Shown in pieces: positions 8,998 through 19,100 of a stretch of 64,000 nucleotides of DNA. The translations under genes and the position numbers were made by a program. Source of the stretch: Verrucomicrobiota bacterium JB024 (GTDB lineage Bacteria; Verrucomicrobiota; Verrucomicrobiia; Opitutales; Cerasicoccaceae); assembly GCA_030673825.1 (NCBI GenBank), contig JAUTCS010000115.1:1-64000 (forward strand), given 5' to 3'. The notes below the pieces were generated by a model. The model was not told the DNA's origin. It did no database searches and saw only the letters and a list, made by a program, of their open reading frames with translations. Numbering within the stretch: position 1 is the first letter of the stretch; each line of letters begins with the position of its first letter.

Positions 8998-10653
8998 TCA
9001 GGCGCTGGCCGGAGTGGCTTCCTTCTCGGCGGGCTCGGAACCGTCCGTGTGCCAGGGCGCGCGGGCGAGTTTCCAGACCTTGGTCGAGGTCATCCGGTCG
9101 ATGTCCTTGAAGAAGTTGACCGCTCCCTTGAAGCCGGCGTACGGGCCGCCGTAGTCGTAGGAGTGCAGCTGCTTGCAGGGCACGCCCATCTTTTCGATGA
9201 CGTACTTGTCCTTGATGCCCGAGCCGATGACGTCCGGGTGGTACATCTCGATAAGCTTCTCCATCTCGTGGTGGGAGATGTCGTCGATGACGAGCGTGTC
9301 CTTGGCCATCTGGCGCATCATGCCCTCGTAGTCGCTGAAGGTGAAACCGCTCTCCTCGAGGGCTTTCTTCTTCTCGGGCTTGGCGGCGTCGAAGCGCGTT
9401 TCGTCAGCAGTGACTTCGAGCTCTTCGATGTTGCGGGAGTCGGCGTCGATCTTAATGTGCGGGAGCACATCGCGGCCTTCGTAGTCGTCGCGGTGGGCGA
9501 ACTCGTAACCGGCGGCGATCACCTGCATGTCCATATCCTCGAAGAGGTCCTGGTAGTGGTGAGCGCGGCTGCCACCCACGAAGAGGGCGGCGGTCTTGCC
9601 GAAGGTACGGGTGCGGATGTCGTCCAGGACCGGCTTGACCTCGGCCATCTCGGCGGCGATGACTTCCTCGACGCGGTCGATTAGCTCCTTGTCCCCGAAG
9701 TACTGGGCGATCTTGCGCAGGGACTTCTTCGTGCCTTCGATGCCGATGAAGTTGACCTTGAACCACGGGATGCCGAACTTTTCCTCCATCATCTCGGCCA
9801 TGTAGTTGATCGAGCGGTGGCACATGACGACGTTGAGGTCGGCCATGTGGCAGTTGCAGATCTCACCGTAGCTGACGCCTCCGGAGAGGGTGCCGATGAT
9901 GTGGATGCCGCAGAGCTGGAGGACGCGGTCGATTTCCCAGGCATCCCCGCCGATGTTGTACTCACCGAGGATGTTGATCTTGTACTTGGCTTCGACGGGC
10001 GTGTCGTCCAGGCCGATCATGTGCTTGAAGACCCCGTTGTTGGCGATGTGGTGACCGGCCGACTGGCTGACCCCCTTATAGCCTTCGCAGGAGAACCCGA
10101 AGATGTTGATCCCGAGCTTTTCCTTCATGGTGCGGCAGACGGTGTGGATGTCGTCCCCAATGAGACCCACCGGGCAGGTGGCATACACGCTGATCGCCTT
10201 GGGGTGGAACTCGTCGTAGGCTTCCTGAATGGCGGTCGCGAGCTGCTTTTCCCCGCCGAAGACGATGTGGTCTTCCTGCATGTCGGTGGACATGCTGTAC
10301 TGCAGGTAGTTGGTTTCGCCCTCGGCACGGATCTTCGTGATGTTGCGGCGGGACAGCCAGCTGTACCAGCCACAGCCGATGGGGCCGTGGGTGATGTGCA
10401 GGATGTCGTAGATCGGGCCGATGACGACCCCCTTACAACCGGCATAGGAACACCCGCGCTGGGTGATGATGCCGGGAACGGTACGGCTGTTGGCCCCGAT
10501 TTCCGCCGGAGTGGCGGGATCTTCATTGACCAGCATCTGCTTACCGCGTTTGCGCTGAGTCTTCTTCGGATAGATCTTCAGCATTTCCTCGCGGGCGGTG
10601 GCAGCATCCGGCCCGTGGGGCCCCATGGGGGCTTTGTTAATTGCGTCAGACAT
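8998..10653 (-). CDS. nifD: Nitrogenase molybdenum-iron protein alpha chain NifD, clostridial type
   Basis: A 551-aa alpha subunit of dinitrogenase. P-cluster cysteines lie in RGCSYAGCKGVV, HGPIGCGWYSW and YATCPVGLIGDD. The cofactor ligands are the Cys of VMCHRSINYM and the His of KQLHSYDYGGPYAG. The protein is some 60 residues longer than Azotobacter NifD because of an insertion that begins near EGRDVLPHIKIDADSRN. The Clostridium pasteurianum enzyme carries the same type of insertion at this place. The absence of an anfG/vnfG gene and these residues indicate a molybdenum enzyme. The 102-base gap after nifH contains small GC-rich hairpins that may set the NifH:NifDK ratio. Confidence 0.97.
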   Translation of the reverse strand: MSDAINKAPMGPHGPDAATAREEMLKIYPKKTQRKRGKQMLVNEDPATPAEIGANSRTVPGIITQRGCSYAGCKGVVIGPIYDILHITHGPIGCGWYSWLSRRNITKIRAEGETNYLQYSMSTDMQEDHIVFGGEKQLATAIQEAYDEFHPKAISVYATCPVGLIGDDIHTVCRTMKEKLGINIFGFSCEGYKGVSQSAGHHIANNGVFKHMIGLDDTPVEAKYKINILGEYNIGGDAWEIDRVLQLCGIHIIGTLSGGVSYGEICNCHMADLNVVMCHRSINYMAEMMEEKFGIPWFKVNFIGIEGTKKSLRKIAQYFGDKELIDRVEEVIAAEMAEVKPVLDDIRTRTFGKTAALFVGGSRAHHYQDLFEDMDMQVIAAGYEFAHRDDYEGRDVLPHIKIDADSRNIEELEVTADETRFDAAKPEKKKALEESGFTFSDYEGMMRQMAKDTLVIDDISHHEMEKLIEMYHPDVIGSGIKDKYVIEKMGVPCKQLHSYDYGGPYAGFKGAVNFFKDIDRMTSTKVWKLARAPWHTDGSEPAEKEATPASA

Positions 10654-10755
10654 GAGTAATGAACCTGTCGTTATAAGTTTGTTTAAGGTGGCGCGTACGC
10701 GCTCGATCCCTCATGGAGGAGCCGGCCGCACCTCGGTGGTGTCAAAGGCCTGTTC

Positions 10756-11646
<891 letters not shown>

Positions 11647-11690
11647 TTATGAGTTGTGAGTTCGGAGTTAGTTGCTTGGTGCCAATACTT

Positions 11691-11708
11691 GTGCAGTCGT
11701 CATGCCAA
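11691..11708 (-). promoter_or_regulatory. Candidate sigma-54 promoter of nifH
   Basis: On the minus strand the sequence TTGGCATGACGACTGCAC has GG and GC exactly 10 bases apart and differs from the -24/-12 consensus (TGGCACG-N4-TTGCA) at two positions. Transcription would start near 11682, leaving a leader of about 50 bases before the nifH ATG. A standard NifA site (TGT-N10-ACA) was not found by eye in the 400 bases upstream. Confidence 0.75.
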
Positions 11709-11770
11709 TGTGTTTTTGTTCGTTGTAAGTTGCTGCTTATGAGTAATTAGAAAAATATTATTTTTCCGTG

Positions 11771-11799
11771 ATTGGTTTGTGGGGTATTGGTTTGTGGGG
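11771..11799. repeat. Tandem 15-bp direct repeat between nifH and nifA
   Basis: ATTGGTTTGTGGGG occurs twice, separated by a single base (11771-11784 and 11786-11799). It lies about 80 bases upstream of the nifH -24 element, the usual distance for an activator site, but does not resemble a NifA box. Function unknown. Confidence 0.8.
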
Positions 11800-11805
11800 C
11801 TTTTC

Positions 11806-11850
11806 CTACATTTGCGTCCTGCATGGAGGGTGAATCCTACATAAATGTAG
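11806..11850. promoter_or_regulatory. Palindromic CTACAT-N2-ATGTAG elements upstream of nifA
   Basis: A perfect 6-2-6 palindrome CTACATAAATGTAG is at 11837-11850, with a degenerate left copy CTACATTTGCGTCC at 11806-11819. The copies are 31 bases apart (start to start), close to three helical turns. The same element recurs twice downstream of nifA. The size and spacing suit a dimeric regulator. Whether NifA or another protein binds them cannot be told. Confidence 0.6.
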
Positions 11851-12067
11851 CTTCCTTTCTGTTGTAGCTTGAATTAGCTTATCTAATCGAGTGGAAAGTT
11901 CGATTTATGGAAAATCCAGCTAACTGTGTTATCCTAAGGGCGGCCCTATCAGAGAAATTTTATGAAAATGGAGCGCGATTTATAATTGCGACTAGAGCGG
12001 CCTAAAGCGTCGGAATTTTTGCGCATCAAGTGATTAGGCACCGACTAAGCTGTATATTAGAGGACGT

Positions 12068-13705
12068 ATGACTGAACTGGATACCTGTAAGAATGTCGGT
12101 TGCATGCTGGCGCGGGAGGGACCCTCGCTGGACGTGCTGAACCGTACCATGGGCGTCAGTTGCCGGTCCGTGCAGGAGCTGAGCCTGATGTTTGCCATCA
12201 GCCAGACCCTGGAAAAGAGCTTTGACCTGACCGATATCGTCAAGCCGGTCCTGCGCCGCCTGCAGGACATGATCGGGCTGGAGCGCGGGACGATCGCGAT
12301 CCTGAATCGCGACACGGGTGCCTTTATCCTGTCGGAGGCTGTCGGGCTGCCCCGCGGGCTGCGTTCCAGTGATTACCTGGACCTGATCCGGCCGCAGTTG
12401 CAGGAGACCGTCAAGCGCGGCAACCCTGTCATCGTGGCGAATTTCGCGGCCTGGCTGAAAGAACAGGACACGGACCCCGAACTGGTGAAATCGCTGAATG
12501 TCGCGCCGCAGGCGGGGCTGGTGAGTGTGCCGCTGAAATTTGAAAACGAGGCCATCGGCACGCTCAGCATTGAGCGCCCACACGATCCGGATGTGGGCTG
12601 GGAGGCGGATCTGCGCATCCTCGGCATGATCGCCTCGATCATCGCACAGGCCGCACGCGTGCGCCAGGAGGCCGCCGAGCGCATCCAGAGCCTGCGGGCC
12701 GAGAACGACCGGCTCCAGCTGGAGATCGCCCACAGCTTCCGCCCGAAGAACATGGTCGGCAACTCCAGCCTGATGCAGTCGGTGTACTACCACATCGAGC
12801 AGGTGGCCACGAGCGTGACCACGGTGCTGATCCGGGGTGAGAGCGGCACGGGGAAGGAACTGGTGGCCAAGGCGCTGCATGACAAGAGCCCGCGTAAGAG
12901 CCAGCCCTTTGTGAAGTTCAACTGCGCGGCGCTGCCGGACTCGATCATTGAGAGCGAGCTCTTCGGGCATGAAAAGGGCGCCTTTACCGGGGCGCTGGCC
13001 ATGCGCAAAGGGCGCTTCGAGCTGGCGCACAACGGGACGATCTTCCTCGACGAAATCGGAGACATCTCCATCGCCACGCAGATCAAGCTCCTGCGCGTGC
13101 TCCAGGAGCGCGAGTTCGAGCGCGTCGGCAGCCAGAAAACGCAGAAGGTGGACGTGCGCATCATTGCCGCCACCAGCCGCGACCTTGAGGCGATGATGGA
13201 GGAGGGGACTTTCCGCGAGGACTTGTACTACCGGCTCAATGTCTTTCCGATCTACATGCCGCCGCTGCGCGAGCGCACCTGCGACATCCTCATGCTGGCC
13301 GACTATTTTATCGAAAAGTACACGGCGCGCGCCGGGGGAAAGCCTGTTCGCATCTCATCCGCAGCGATCGACCTGCTCATGAGCTACTACTGGCCGGGTA
13401 ACGTGCGCGAGCTGGAGAACTGCATTGAGCGAGCCGTGCTGCTGGCCAAGGGGCAGTCGATCAAGGCGCATCACCTGCCGCCCACGCTTCAGAAAAAGAA
13501 CGCCGCTGAGCGTAAGGAGTCCGAATCCTCCACGCTGGAGGACGCCGTACAGGCGCTGGAGCGCGAGTTGATCATCGACACGCTCAAGGACACCGGTAGT
13601 AACATGGCCGAGGCCGCCCGCAGGCTGGGCCTGACCGAGCGCAAGATGGGGCTGCGGGTCAAAAAATACGGAATCGACCTCAAGCGATTCGCCAAGCCGC
13701 ACTGA
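12068..13705 (+). CDS. nifA: NifA-type sigma-54-dependent activator
   Basis: A 545-aa activator with an N-terminal GAF domain (about residues 30-175), a sigma-54 AAA+ domain (about 235-465) and a C-terminal Fis-type helix-turn-helix (about 500-540). The AAA+ domain has the Walker A GESGTGKE, the sigma-54 contact loop GAFTGA and the Walker B segment IFLDEIGD. The interdomain linker (KKNAAERKESESS) has no cysteines, unlike oxygen-sensing rhizobial NifA. A Cys-x4-Cys pair sits instead at residues 7 and 12, reminiscent of the N-terminal cysteines of AnfA/VnfA. The start has an AGAGG site 5 bases upstream. Divergence from nifH argues for nif control; no nifL is present. Confidence 0.9.
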   Translation: MTELDTCKNVGCMLAREGPSLDVLNRTMGVSCRSVQELSLMFAISQTLEKSFDLTDIVKPVLRRLQDMIGLERGTIAILNRDTGAFILSEAVGLPRGLRSSDYLDLIRPQLQETVKRGNPVIVANFAAWLKEQDTDPELVKSLNVAPQAGLVSVPLKFENEAIGTLSIERPHDPDVGWEADLRILGMIASIIAQAARVRQEAAERIQSLRAENDRLQLEIAHSFRPKNMVGNSSLMQSVYYHIEQVATSVTTVLIRGESGTGKELVAKALHDKSPRKSQPFVKFNCAALPDSIIESELFGHEKGAFTGALAMRKGRFELAHNGTIFLDEIGDISIATQIKLLRVLQEREFERVGSQKTQKVDVRIIAATSRDLEAMMEEGTFREDLYYRLNVFPIYMPPLRERTCDILMLADYFIEKYTARAGGKPVRISSAAIDLLMSYYWPGNVRELENCIERAVLLAKGQSIKAHHLPPTLQKKNAAERKESESSTLEDAVQALERELIIDTLKDTGSNMAEAARRLGLTERKMGLRVKKYGIDLKRFAKPH

Positions 13706-13720
13706 TGTGCGGCTTTTTTA
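13695..13720 (+). terminator. Rho-independent terminator of nifA
   Basis: AGCCGCAC and GTGCGGCT form an 8-bp stem with a TGAT loop, followed by TTTTTTA. The stem includes the nifA stop codon. Confidence 0.9.
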
Positions 13721-13724
13721 TGGG

Positions 13725-13799
13725 CCTACATTTACGTAGGACTCGGGCAGGAGAATTTCGATGGGATTTGTTGCCCGGCAAAAAGCTACATGAATGTAG
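13725..13799. promoter_or_regulatory. Two further CTACAT-N2-ATGTAG palindromes downstream of nifA
   Basis: CTACATTTACGTAG lies at 13726-13739 and CTACATGAATGTAG at 13786-13799. Each is followed by the same bases, GACTCGG, so a unit of about 20 bases is duplicated 60 bases apart. No gene starts nearby: nifA has ended and ilvD converges with its own terminator. A distal regulatory role or a mobile palindromic repeat are both possible. Confidence 0.6.
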
Positions 13800-13841
13800 G
13801 ACTCGGAGGGCGGGGAGGGATCGCTTGCCTGTTTGAGGACA

Positions 13842-13883
13842 TAAAAAAGCCGTCCGGTCGTGCATCGCGTTTGCGAGGACTGG
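13842..13883 (-). terminator. Rho-independent terminator of ilvD
   Basis: On the minus strand AGCCGTCCGG pairs with CCGGACGGCT across a loop of about 16 bases and is followed by a run of T. It lies 38 bases after the ilvD stop. Confidence 0.88.
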
Positions 13884-13920
13884 CCGGACGGCTGGAAAAA
13901 TATGAAGCCGAAGGGCGCGC

Positions 13921-15759
13921 TTACTGGTTGAGGTCGCGCACACCACCGCGGTCTGCGCTGGTGGTCAGGCGGGCATAGGCCTGGAGGGCGGTGCTGACTT
14001 CGCGTTCGCGGTCGGGCTTCCAGGCGTTCGCGCCCTTGGCATCCTCGGCGGCGCGGCGCTGAGCCAGCTCCGCGTCGGAGACCTTGATATTGATCGTGCG
14101 GGCGGGGATGTCGATCTCGACGGTGTCGCCTTCGACAACCAGGCCGATCGCGCCACCGGCGGCGGCTTCGGGGCTGGCGTGGCCGATGGAAAGACCGCTC
14201 GTGCCGCCGGAGAAACGTCCGTCCGTGATCAGGGCGCACTGTTTGCCGAGGCCCTTGGACTTCAGATAGCTGGTCGGGTAAAGCATCTCCTGCATCCCGG
14301 GGCCGCCCTTGGGGCCCTCGTAGCGAATAACCACTACATCCCCGGCCACGACTTGATCGCCGAGGATCGCTTCCACGGCGGCTTCCTGGCTCTCGAAGAC
14401 GCGGGCGCGGCCCGTGAACTTGAGGATGGAGGCGTCCACCCCGGCGGTTTTGACGATGCAGCCGTTTTCGGCGATGTTGCCCTTGAGCACGGCAAGGCCG
14501 CCATCTTTGGAGTAGGCGTGCTCTACGTCGCGCACGCAGCCCTCCGCCGGGTCAATATCGAGCGACTCCCAGCGGGCGTCCTGCGAGAACGCGCTGACGG
14601 AGTACTTGCGGCCCGGTGCGGCGGAGTAAAAGGTCTTGGCGCTCTGGGTGGCTTTACTGCGCAGGTCCCACAGGTCGATGGCCTGGCCGAGGCTGGCGGA
14701 GTGGACGGTGGGCACGTCGCGGTGGATGAGCCCCCCGCGGTCCAGCTCGCCGAGCAGGCGCATGATACCCCCGGCGCGGTGAACGTCCTCGATGTGGTAC
14801 TTTTGCGTGTTCGGGGCGACCTTGCACAGGCAGGGGACCTTGCGCGAGAGCCGGTCGATATCGTCCATGGTGAAGTCCACCTCGGCGCTCTGCGCGCAGG
14901 CCAGCAGGTGCAGCACGGTGTTGGTGGAGCCGCCCATGGCGATGTCGAGGCTCATGGCGTTTTCAAAGGCCTCAAAGGTGGCGATGTTGCGCGGGAGGAC
15001 CGACTCGTTGTCCTCTTCGTAGTAAGCCTTGGCCAGCTCGACGATGCGGCGGCCCGCCTCCTGGAAGAGACCCTTGCGGTCCTTGTGGGTGGCGACGACG
15101 GTGCCGTTGCCGGGGAGACTCAGGCCGAGGGCCTCGGTCAGGCAGTTCATGCTGTTGGCGGTGAACATGCCCGAGCACGAGCCGCAGGTCGGGCAGGCGT
15201 TTTCCTCGATCTGGGCGATCTCCTCGTCGCTGACGCTGGCGTCGGCGGCGGCGACCATGCTGTCGATCAGGTCGAGCTTGCGGGTCTCGCCATTGACGAC
15301 GGTGATCCCGGCCTCCATCGGACCGCCGGAGACAAAGATGGCGGGGATGTTCAGGCGCAGGGCGGCCATGAGCATACCGGGGGTGATCTTGTCGCAGTTG
15401 GAGATGCACACGAGGGCGTCGGCGCGGTGGGCGTTGACCATGTACTCGACGGAGTCGGCGATGATCTCGCGGCTGGGCAGGCTGTAGAGCATGCCGGTGT
15501 GGCCCATGGCGATGCCGTCGTCCACGGCGATGGTGTTGAACTCGCGCCCGATGCCGCCGGCCTTGGCGATCTCCATGGCGACGAGCTGCCCGAGGTCTTT
15601 CAAGTGGACGTGGCCCGGCACGAACTGCGTGAACGAGTTGGCAATCGCGATGATGGGCTTGCCGAAGTCTTCGTTCTTCACGCCGGTGGCGCGCCAGAGG
15701 GCGCGGGCGCCGGCCATGTTACGTCCGTGAGTGGTGGTGCGGGAGCGGTAGGTGGGCAT
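13921..15759 (-). CDS. ilvD: Dihydroxy-acid dehydratase IlvD
   Basis: A 612-aa iron-sulfur dehydratase converting 2,3-dihydroxy-isovalerate and its isoleucine-pathway homologue to 2-oxo acids in branched-chain amino acid synthesis. Cluster cysteines are visible in [13 protein letters not shown] and in [12 protein letters not shown], and the family signature [11 protein letters not shown]-type segment appears as [13 protein letters not shown]. Length matches the long IlvD type (about 610-620) rather than sugar-acid dehydratases. The gene stands alone, converging on nifA, with its own terminator; no other ilv gene is present. Confidence 0.96.
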   Translation of the reverse strand: MPTYRSRTTTHGRNMAGARALWRATGVKNEDFGKPIIAIANSFTQFVPGHVHLKDLGQLVAMEIAKAGGIGREFNTIAVDDGIAMGHTGMLYSLPSREIIADSVEYMVNAHRADALVCISNCDKITPGMLMAALRLNIPAIFVSGGPMEAGITVVNGETRKLDLIDSMVAAADASVSDEEIAQIEENACPTCGSCSGMFTANSMNCLTEALGLSLPGNGTVVATHKDRKGLFQEAGRRIVELAKAYYEEDNESVLPRNIATFEAFENAMSLDIAMGGSTNTVLHLLACAQSAEVDFTMDDIDRLSRKVPCLCKVAPNTQKYHIEDVHRAGGIMRLLGELDRGGLIHRDVPTVHSASLGQAIDLWDLRSKATQSAKTFYSAAPGRKYSVSAFSQDARWESLDIDPAEGCVRDVEHAYSKDGGLAVLKGNIAENGCIVKTAGVDASILKFTGRARVFESQEAAVEAILGDQVVAGDVVVIRYEGPKGGPGMQEMLYPTSYLKSKGLGKQCALITDGRFSGGTSGLSIGHASPEAAAGGAIGLVVEGDTVEIDIPARTINIKVSDAELAQRRAAEDAKGANAWKPDREREVSTALQAYARLTTSADRGGVRDLNQ

Positions 15760-15862
15760 GGTTCAAATAGGCTAATCGTGCAGTAAAGCCGATTGCGTCC
15801 GCGAACTCAACTCTTGAAACGCACAAAGAGATGGCGAATCCAGAGGGTGAGGAGAGAGCTTA

Positions 15863-15933
15863 TTTAACCACGGATGACACGGATAGCGCGGATTAAGAAA
15901 CCATCCGTGTGATCCGTGGCATCCGTGGTTAAA
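15863..15933. repeat. Imperfect inverted repeat with CCACGGAT units
   Basis: The left arm TTTAACCACGGATGACACG (from 15863) and a right arm ending GGCATCCGTGGTTAAA (15933) can fold into a long hairpin. ATCCGTG units are repeated three times in the right arm. Together with the repeat at 16004 it makes up most of the recognisable content of the 385-base gap between ilvD and the next gene. I see no coding sequence in that gap. Confidence 0.75.
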
Positions 15934-16003
15934 AATTAAATGATAAAGTGTCGTGGTCTGGGACGTGAAAGGGCTCTCGACTCGCTTAAGCAAGGCCGTA
16001 CGC

Positions 16004-16043
16004 GGAGATCCTTCGACTCGCTGCGCTCGCTCAGGATGACAAC
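16004..16043. repeat. Interspersed repeat copy 1 (CTTCGACTCGCTGCGCTC type)
   Basis: A 40-base element beginning GGAGATCCTTCGACTCG and ending CTCAGGATGACAAC. It recurs with a single mismatch at 26604-26643 and, inverted and diverged, at 26516-26562. The element is partly self-complementary (GGATCCTTCGA-like ends with TCAGGATGAC), like REP or BIME units. Confidence 0.8.
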
Positions 16044-16079
16044 GTCTTGTCATGGCCGATCCAGACGATGGTGAGCGAC

Positions 16080-16113
16080 AAAAAAAGGAGAGGGAAAAAT
16101 CCCTCTCCTTTTG
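16080..16113 (-). terminator. Terminator of the PPi-PEP carboxykinase gene
   Basis: AAAAGGAGAGGG and CCCTCTCCTTTT form a 12-bp stem with an AAAAAT loop; on the minus strand it ends in a run of T. It lies about 30 bases after the stop codon at 16145. Confidence 0.9.
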
Positions 16114-16144
16114 TCGTAAACGGATAGTCGTCCAAATGGCTCGG

Positions 16145-19100
16145 CTACTTCACCGGCTGGTAGGCGTAGGGGTCGGTGCCGAGGGTGCCGACGAGCTGCT
16201 TGAGCCGGTCCGGGGAGGAGTACACCTCCAGGGTGTGGCGGGCTTCGGCGAGTTTGTCGGTGATGCCCAGGCGCTCGGATTCGCGCAGGTAGTTGGACTT
16301 GTGCTGGAAGCCTTCGAGGTACTCGATGTGGCGCTTCCACAGGCTGGTCTCGACGTCCTGACGGGCCTTGAGACGGGCCTGGTACCAGTCGCTCTTGATG
16401 AGAGCCTCGCGGGTGAACATCTTGCGGAATTCCTCGTCGGCCAGCGCGGCGAAGTCGCCCTCGGCCATGATCTTGAGCAGGGCCTTGAGCGGGGGGCAGG
16501 CACCCTCGACGGTGCCGTCCTCAAAGTAGCTCTTGGCCACGCGCTCGTGGGTGGCGATGATGTTGTCCATCCCGTCGGCGAAGAGGTCGAGCCCCTGCAA
16601 CTCGGGCTTGAGCATCTCCTCGGTGAAGACCGAGCCGGGGTTGGCGAAGACGCGCCCGAAGAAGGTCCGCACGAAGCGGTCGGTCAGGCGGTAGCCGAGG
16701 ATGGAGGAGGGGATGGTCTTGCCTTCGAATTCCACGTCCGGGCACTTCTCCAGGTAGCCGTGCTCGATCATGAACTTCGGGCAGCGTTCCTCGGGCTTGA
16801 GGCGGCACCAGATCTCTGGGACCAGCAGGCTGATGTCGTGATCGACGCGGCACTTCGGCCCGACATAGCCCGCCGCCGTGATGAACGGCTGGTAGCCGGT
16901 GAGCACGAAGCTGACCAGGGCGTTGTTCAGGTCGATGATCTGCGGCAGACAGTTGAAGGGGCCCTTGGTCAGAGCGCCTTCGGAGCCCGCGCCCGTGGTG
17001 GACGGAGACTTACCGGTCATGCTGGAGATGACCTCCATGAAGAACTCCGGCAACGGCAGGTAGTGAACCGGATTAAAGACGGCCAGCGGGCGGATGCCCG
17101 GCTCGGGCGGGTTGTTGCGACGGCCCGGGAGCACGGCGTTGACCGGGCGCGGGACACCCTCGCCGGTCGGGATGTAGCGGTACAGGCGGGTGCCGACCTC
17201 GCCCAGGTAGAAGCGGCGCGGGTTGACCAGGTCGTCGCGGTCCTGCAGGTAGCGCGGGTTCTTGGTCGGCTTGCCGTCCACGATGCGCGGGTGCGAGGGG
17301 ATGACGAGGTAGTCGGGCTTGTCCTCTCCGAGGAAGGCGTGGATCAGGTCCTTGACCGGCTGGGTGTACTGGTCGAAGCGGATGCTGTCCTGGCGCACGG
17401 CGGTGACGTCGTCGTGGTCGAGCGGCTGGTAATTGCTGAAGAAGTTGCCCGGCAGGGACATGTCCAGCTCGGTGCGCTTGTCGTAGCCGCGGTGGATGGC
17501 CTCGTCGGGCCGCTGGAAGAGGCGGAACTCGCAGTTGTCGATGAACTTCATCGAGGCGTTGGGCATCCCGGCGGGCAGGCCGGGGATGCGGTCCCGTGGC
17601 ATGACGATGGAGGCCGAAATGTCGTCCTCGGTCTGGAGCTTGAAGGACGGGTAAAAATCCTTGCGCAGGCCGTAGGTGCGCCAGGCGCCGTCCTCGGTGA
17701 AGCCGACGCGCAGGTACTGCGTGACGAGGAGGTTCTCGCGGTAGCGCAGCTGGTTACCGCCGACGCCGTTGACGAGGTCCACGTGGAAACGGTCGCGCCA
17801 GCTCTTGCCCCAGTCGGGCTTGTAGTGCCGCTTGACGATAAAGACCAGCTCCTTGATGTAGTAGGGGATGCTCTTTAGCCAATCGTTGTACTCGTCCTTG
17901 TAGTCGGTGGAGGGGGTGAGCAGCTTGATGACCGAGCCCAGCGAGCGTTCGTTACCGAGGATCGGGCGGCCGTGTTCGCGGTTGCGCTCGGATTCCTTGA
18001 AGCGCATCCCGTACTCCTTGTTGACGATCTCCTCGACCTTATCGAGGTCGCTCTGGAAGTCCGTCACGATGACCGGGCCGTAAATGATGGCGTCGGAGAT
18101 GGACTTGGAGATTTCGGACTTGCCGCCGCCGGAGACGGTGCAGGGCTTGTGGCAATAGGTGCCCTCGGCGGTTGTCCCGATCAGGCGCCAGCGGCGGCCT
18201 TCGGCGGGCTTGACCATCTCGACGCGATAGCCGCTGGGCAGCACGTAGGTGATGCCGGGGCTGAGGCGGATGGAGTGCTCGGTGCCGTCCTTGGTCCAGA
18301 CGATGGTCTGTTCGGCGAGCGAGAAGAACGCGTCTTCGGGCACATAGTACACGTCCGGGTAATTTTTATCGATGGCGTAGCCCTCGGGCTGCGGGTCCAT
18401 GAGGTCGCCGAAGCGCTCGACGACGTCCTCGTAGGTGTGGTCGAGGTCATGCAGCACGGTGGCTAGGCGGAAGTCTTCCCCGAGGTCATAACTGGGGAAG
18501 GCGAGGGCGCCGCCGGCGTGCTCTTCCTCGGCCAGGCCGTAGAGGTTGGCCGAGTAGCTGATCTGGGTTTTGACCTCCTTCTTGCAATAGCCGAAGTAGT
18601 TGTCCGCGATGATGGTGACGACCACGCCGGTGCTGTTGCGGCAGGTGAGCTTGAAGGCGCTCCCGTTGTTGTAAATTTCGTCTTCCTTCTCCCAGCACAT
18701 GCCCTCGGCCTTCTGGCGCTCGGTGGCCTGGGAAATGTTGGGCAGGCCCAGCTCCTTCTTGGTCAGGCCGATCAGGTGCGGGGCGAGGATGACGCAGCCG
18801 GTGTGGCCGGTCCAGCCCGCCGCATCGAGGCCGGAGTCGTTCTCGGGCAGCACGGGGTCCCCGGCGTTGCCGAAGATCGACTCGACGAAGTCGAGGTTGC
18901 TCACGAGGTTACCGGGGGCGAAGAAGCGGCACTCGTAGCGCTTCTTGGAAATAGTGCCGGGAATGTCCGGGCTGACGGTGGGCCGCAGCATGAGCGAGAC
19001 CCAGACCTCGGCCTGGTCTTCCTGGCGGGAGGTCAGCGGCAGGCGCATGAGGTCGCTCGGCGGGTTGAGCGCGGCCTTGAGCATGCGGGCGAAGGTGACC

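Noticed and set aside
11771-11799. Tandem repeat as a CRISPR remnant
   Set aside because: Only two units, separated by one base, no spacers and no cas genes.
12036-12051. Possible sigma-54 promoter of nifA (AGGCAC...AAGCT with GG-N10-GC)
   Set aside because: Transcription would start about 6 bases before the ATG and remove the ribosome site; the -12 region also lacks TT.
13786-13799. Palindrome downstream of nifA as a transcription terminator
   Set aside because: No T-run follows, and nifA already has a strong terminator at 13695-13720.
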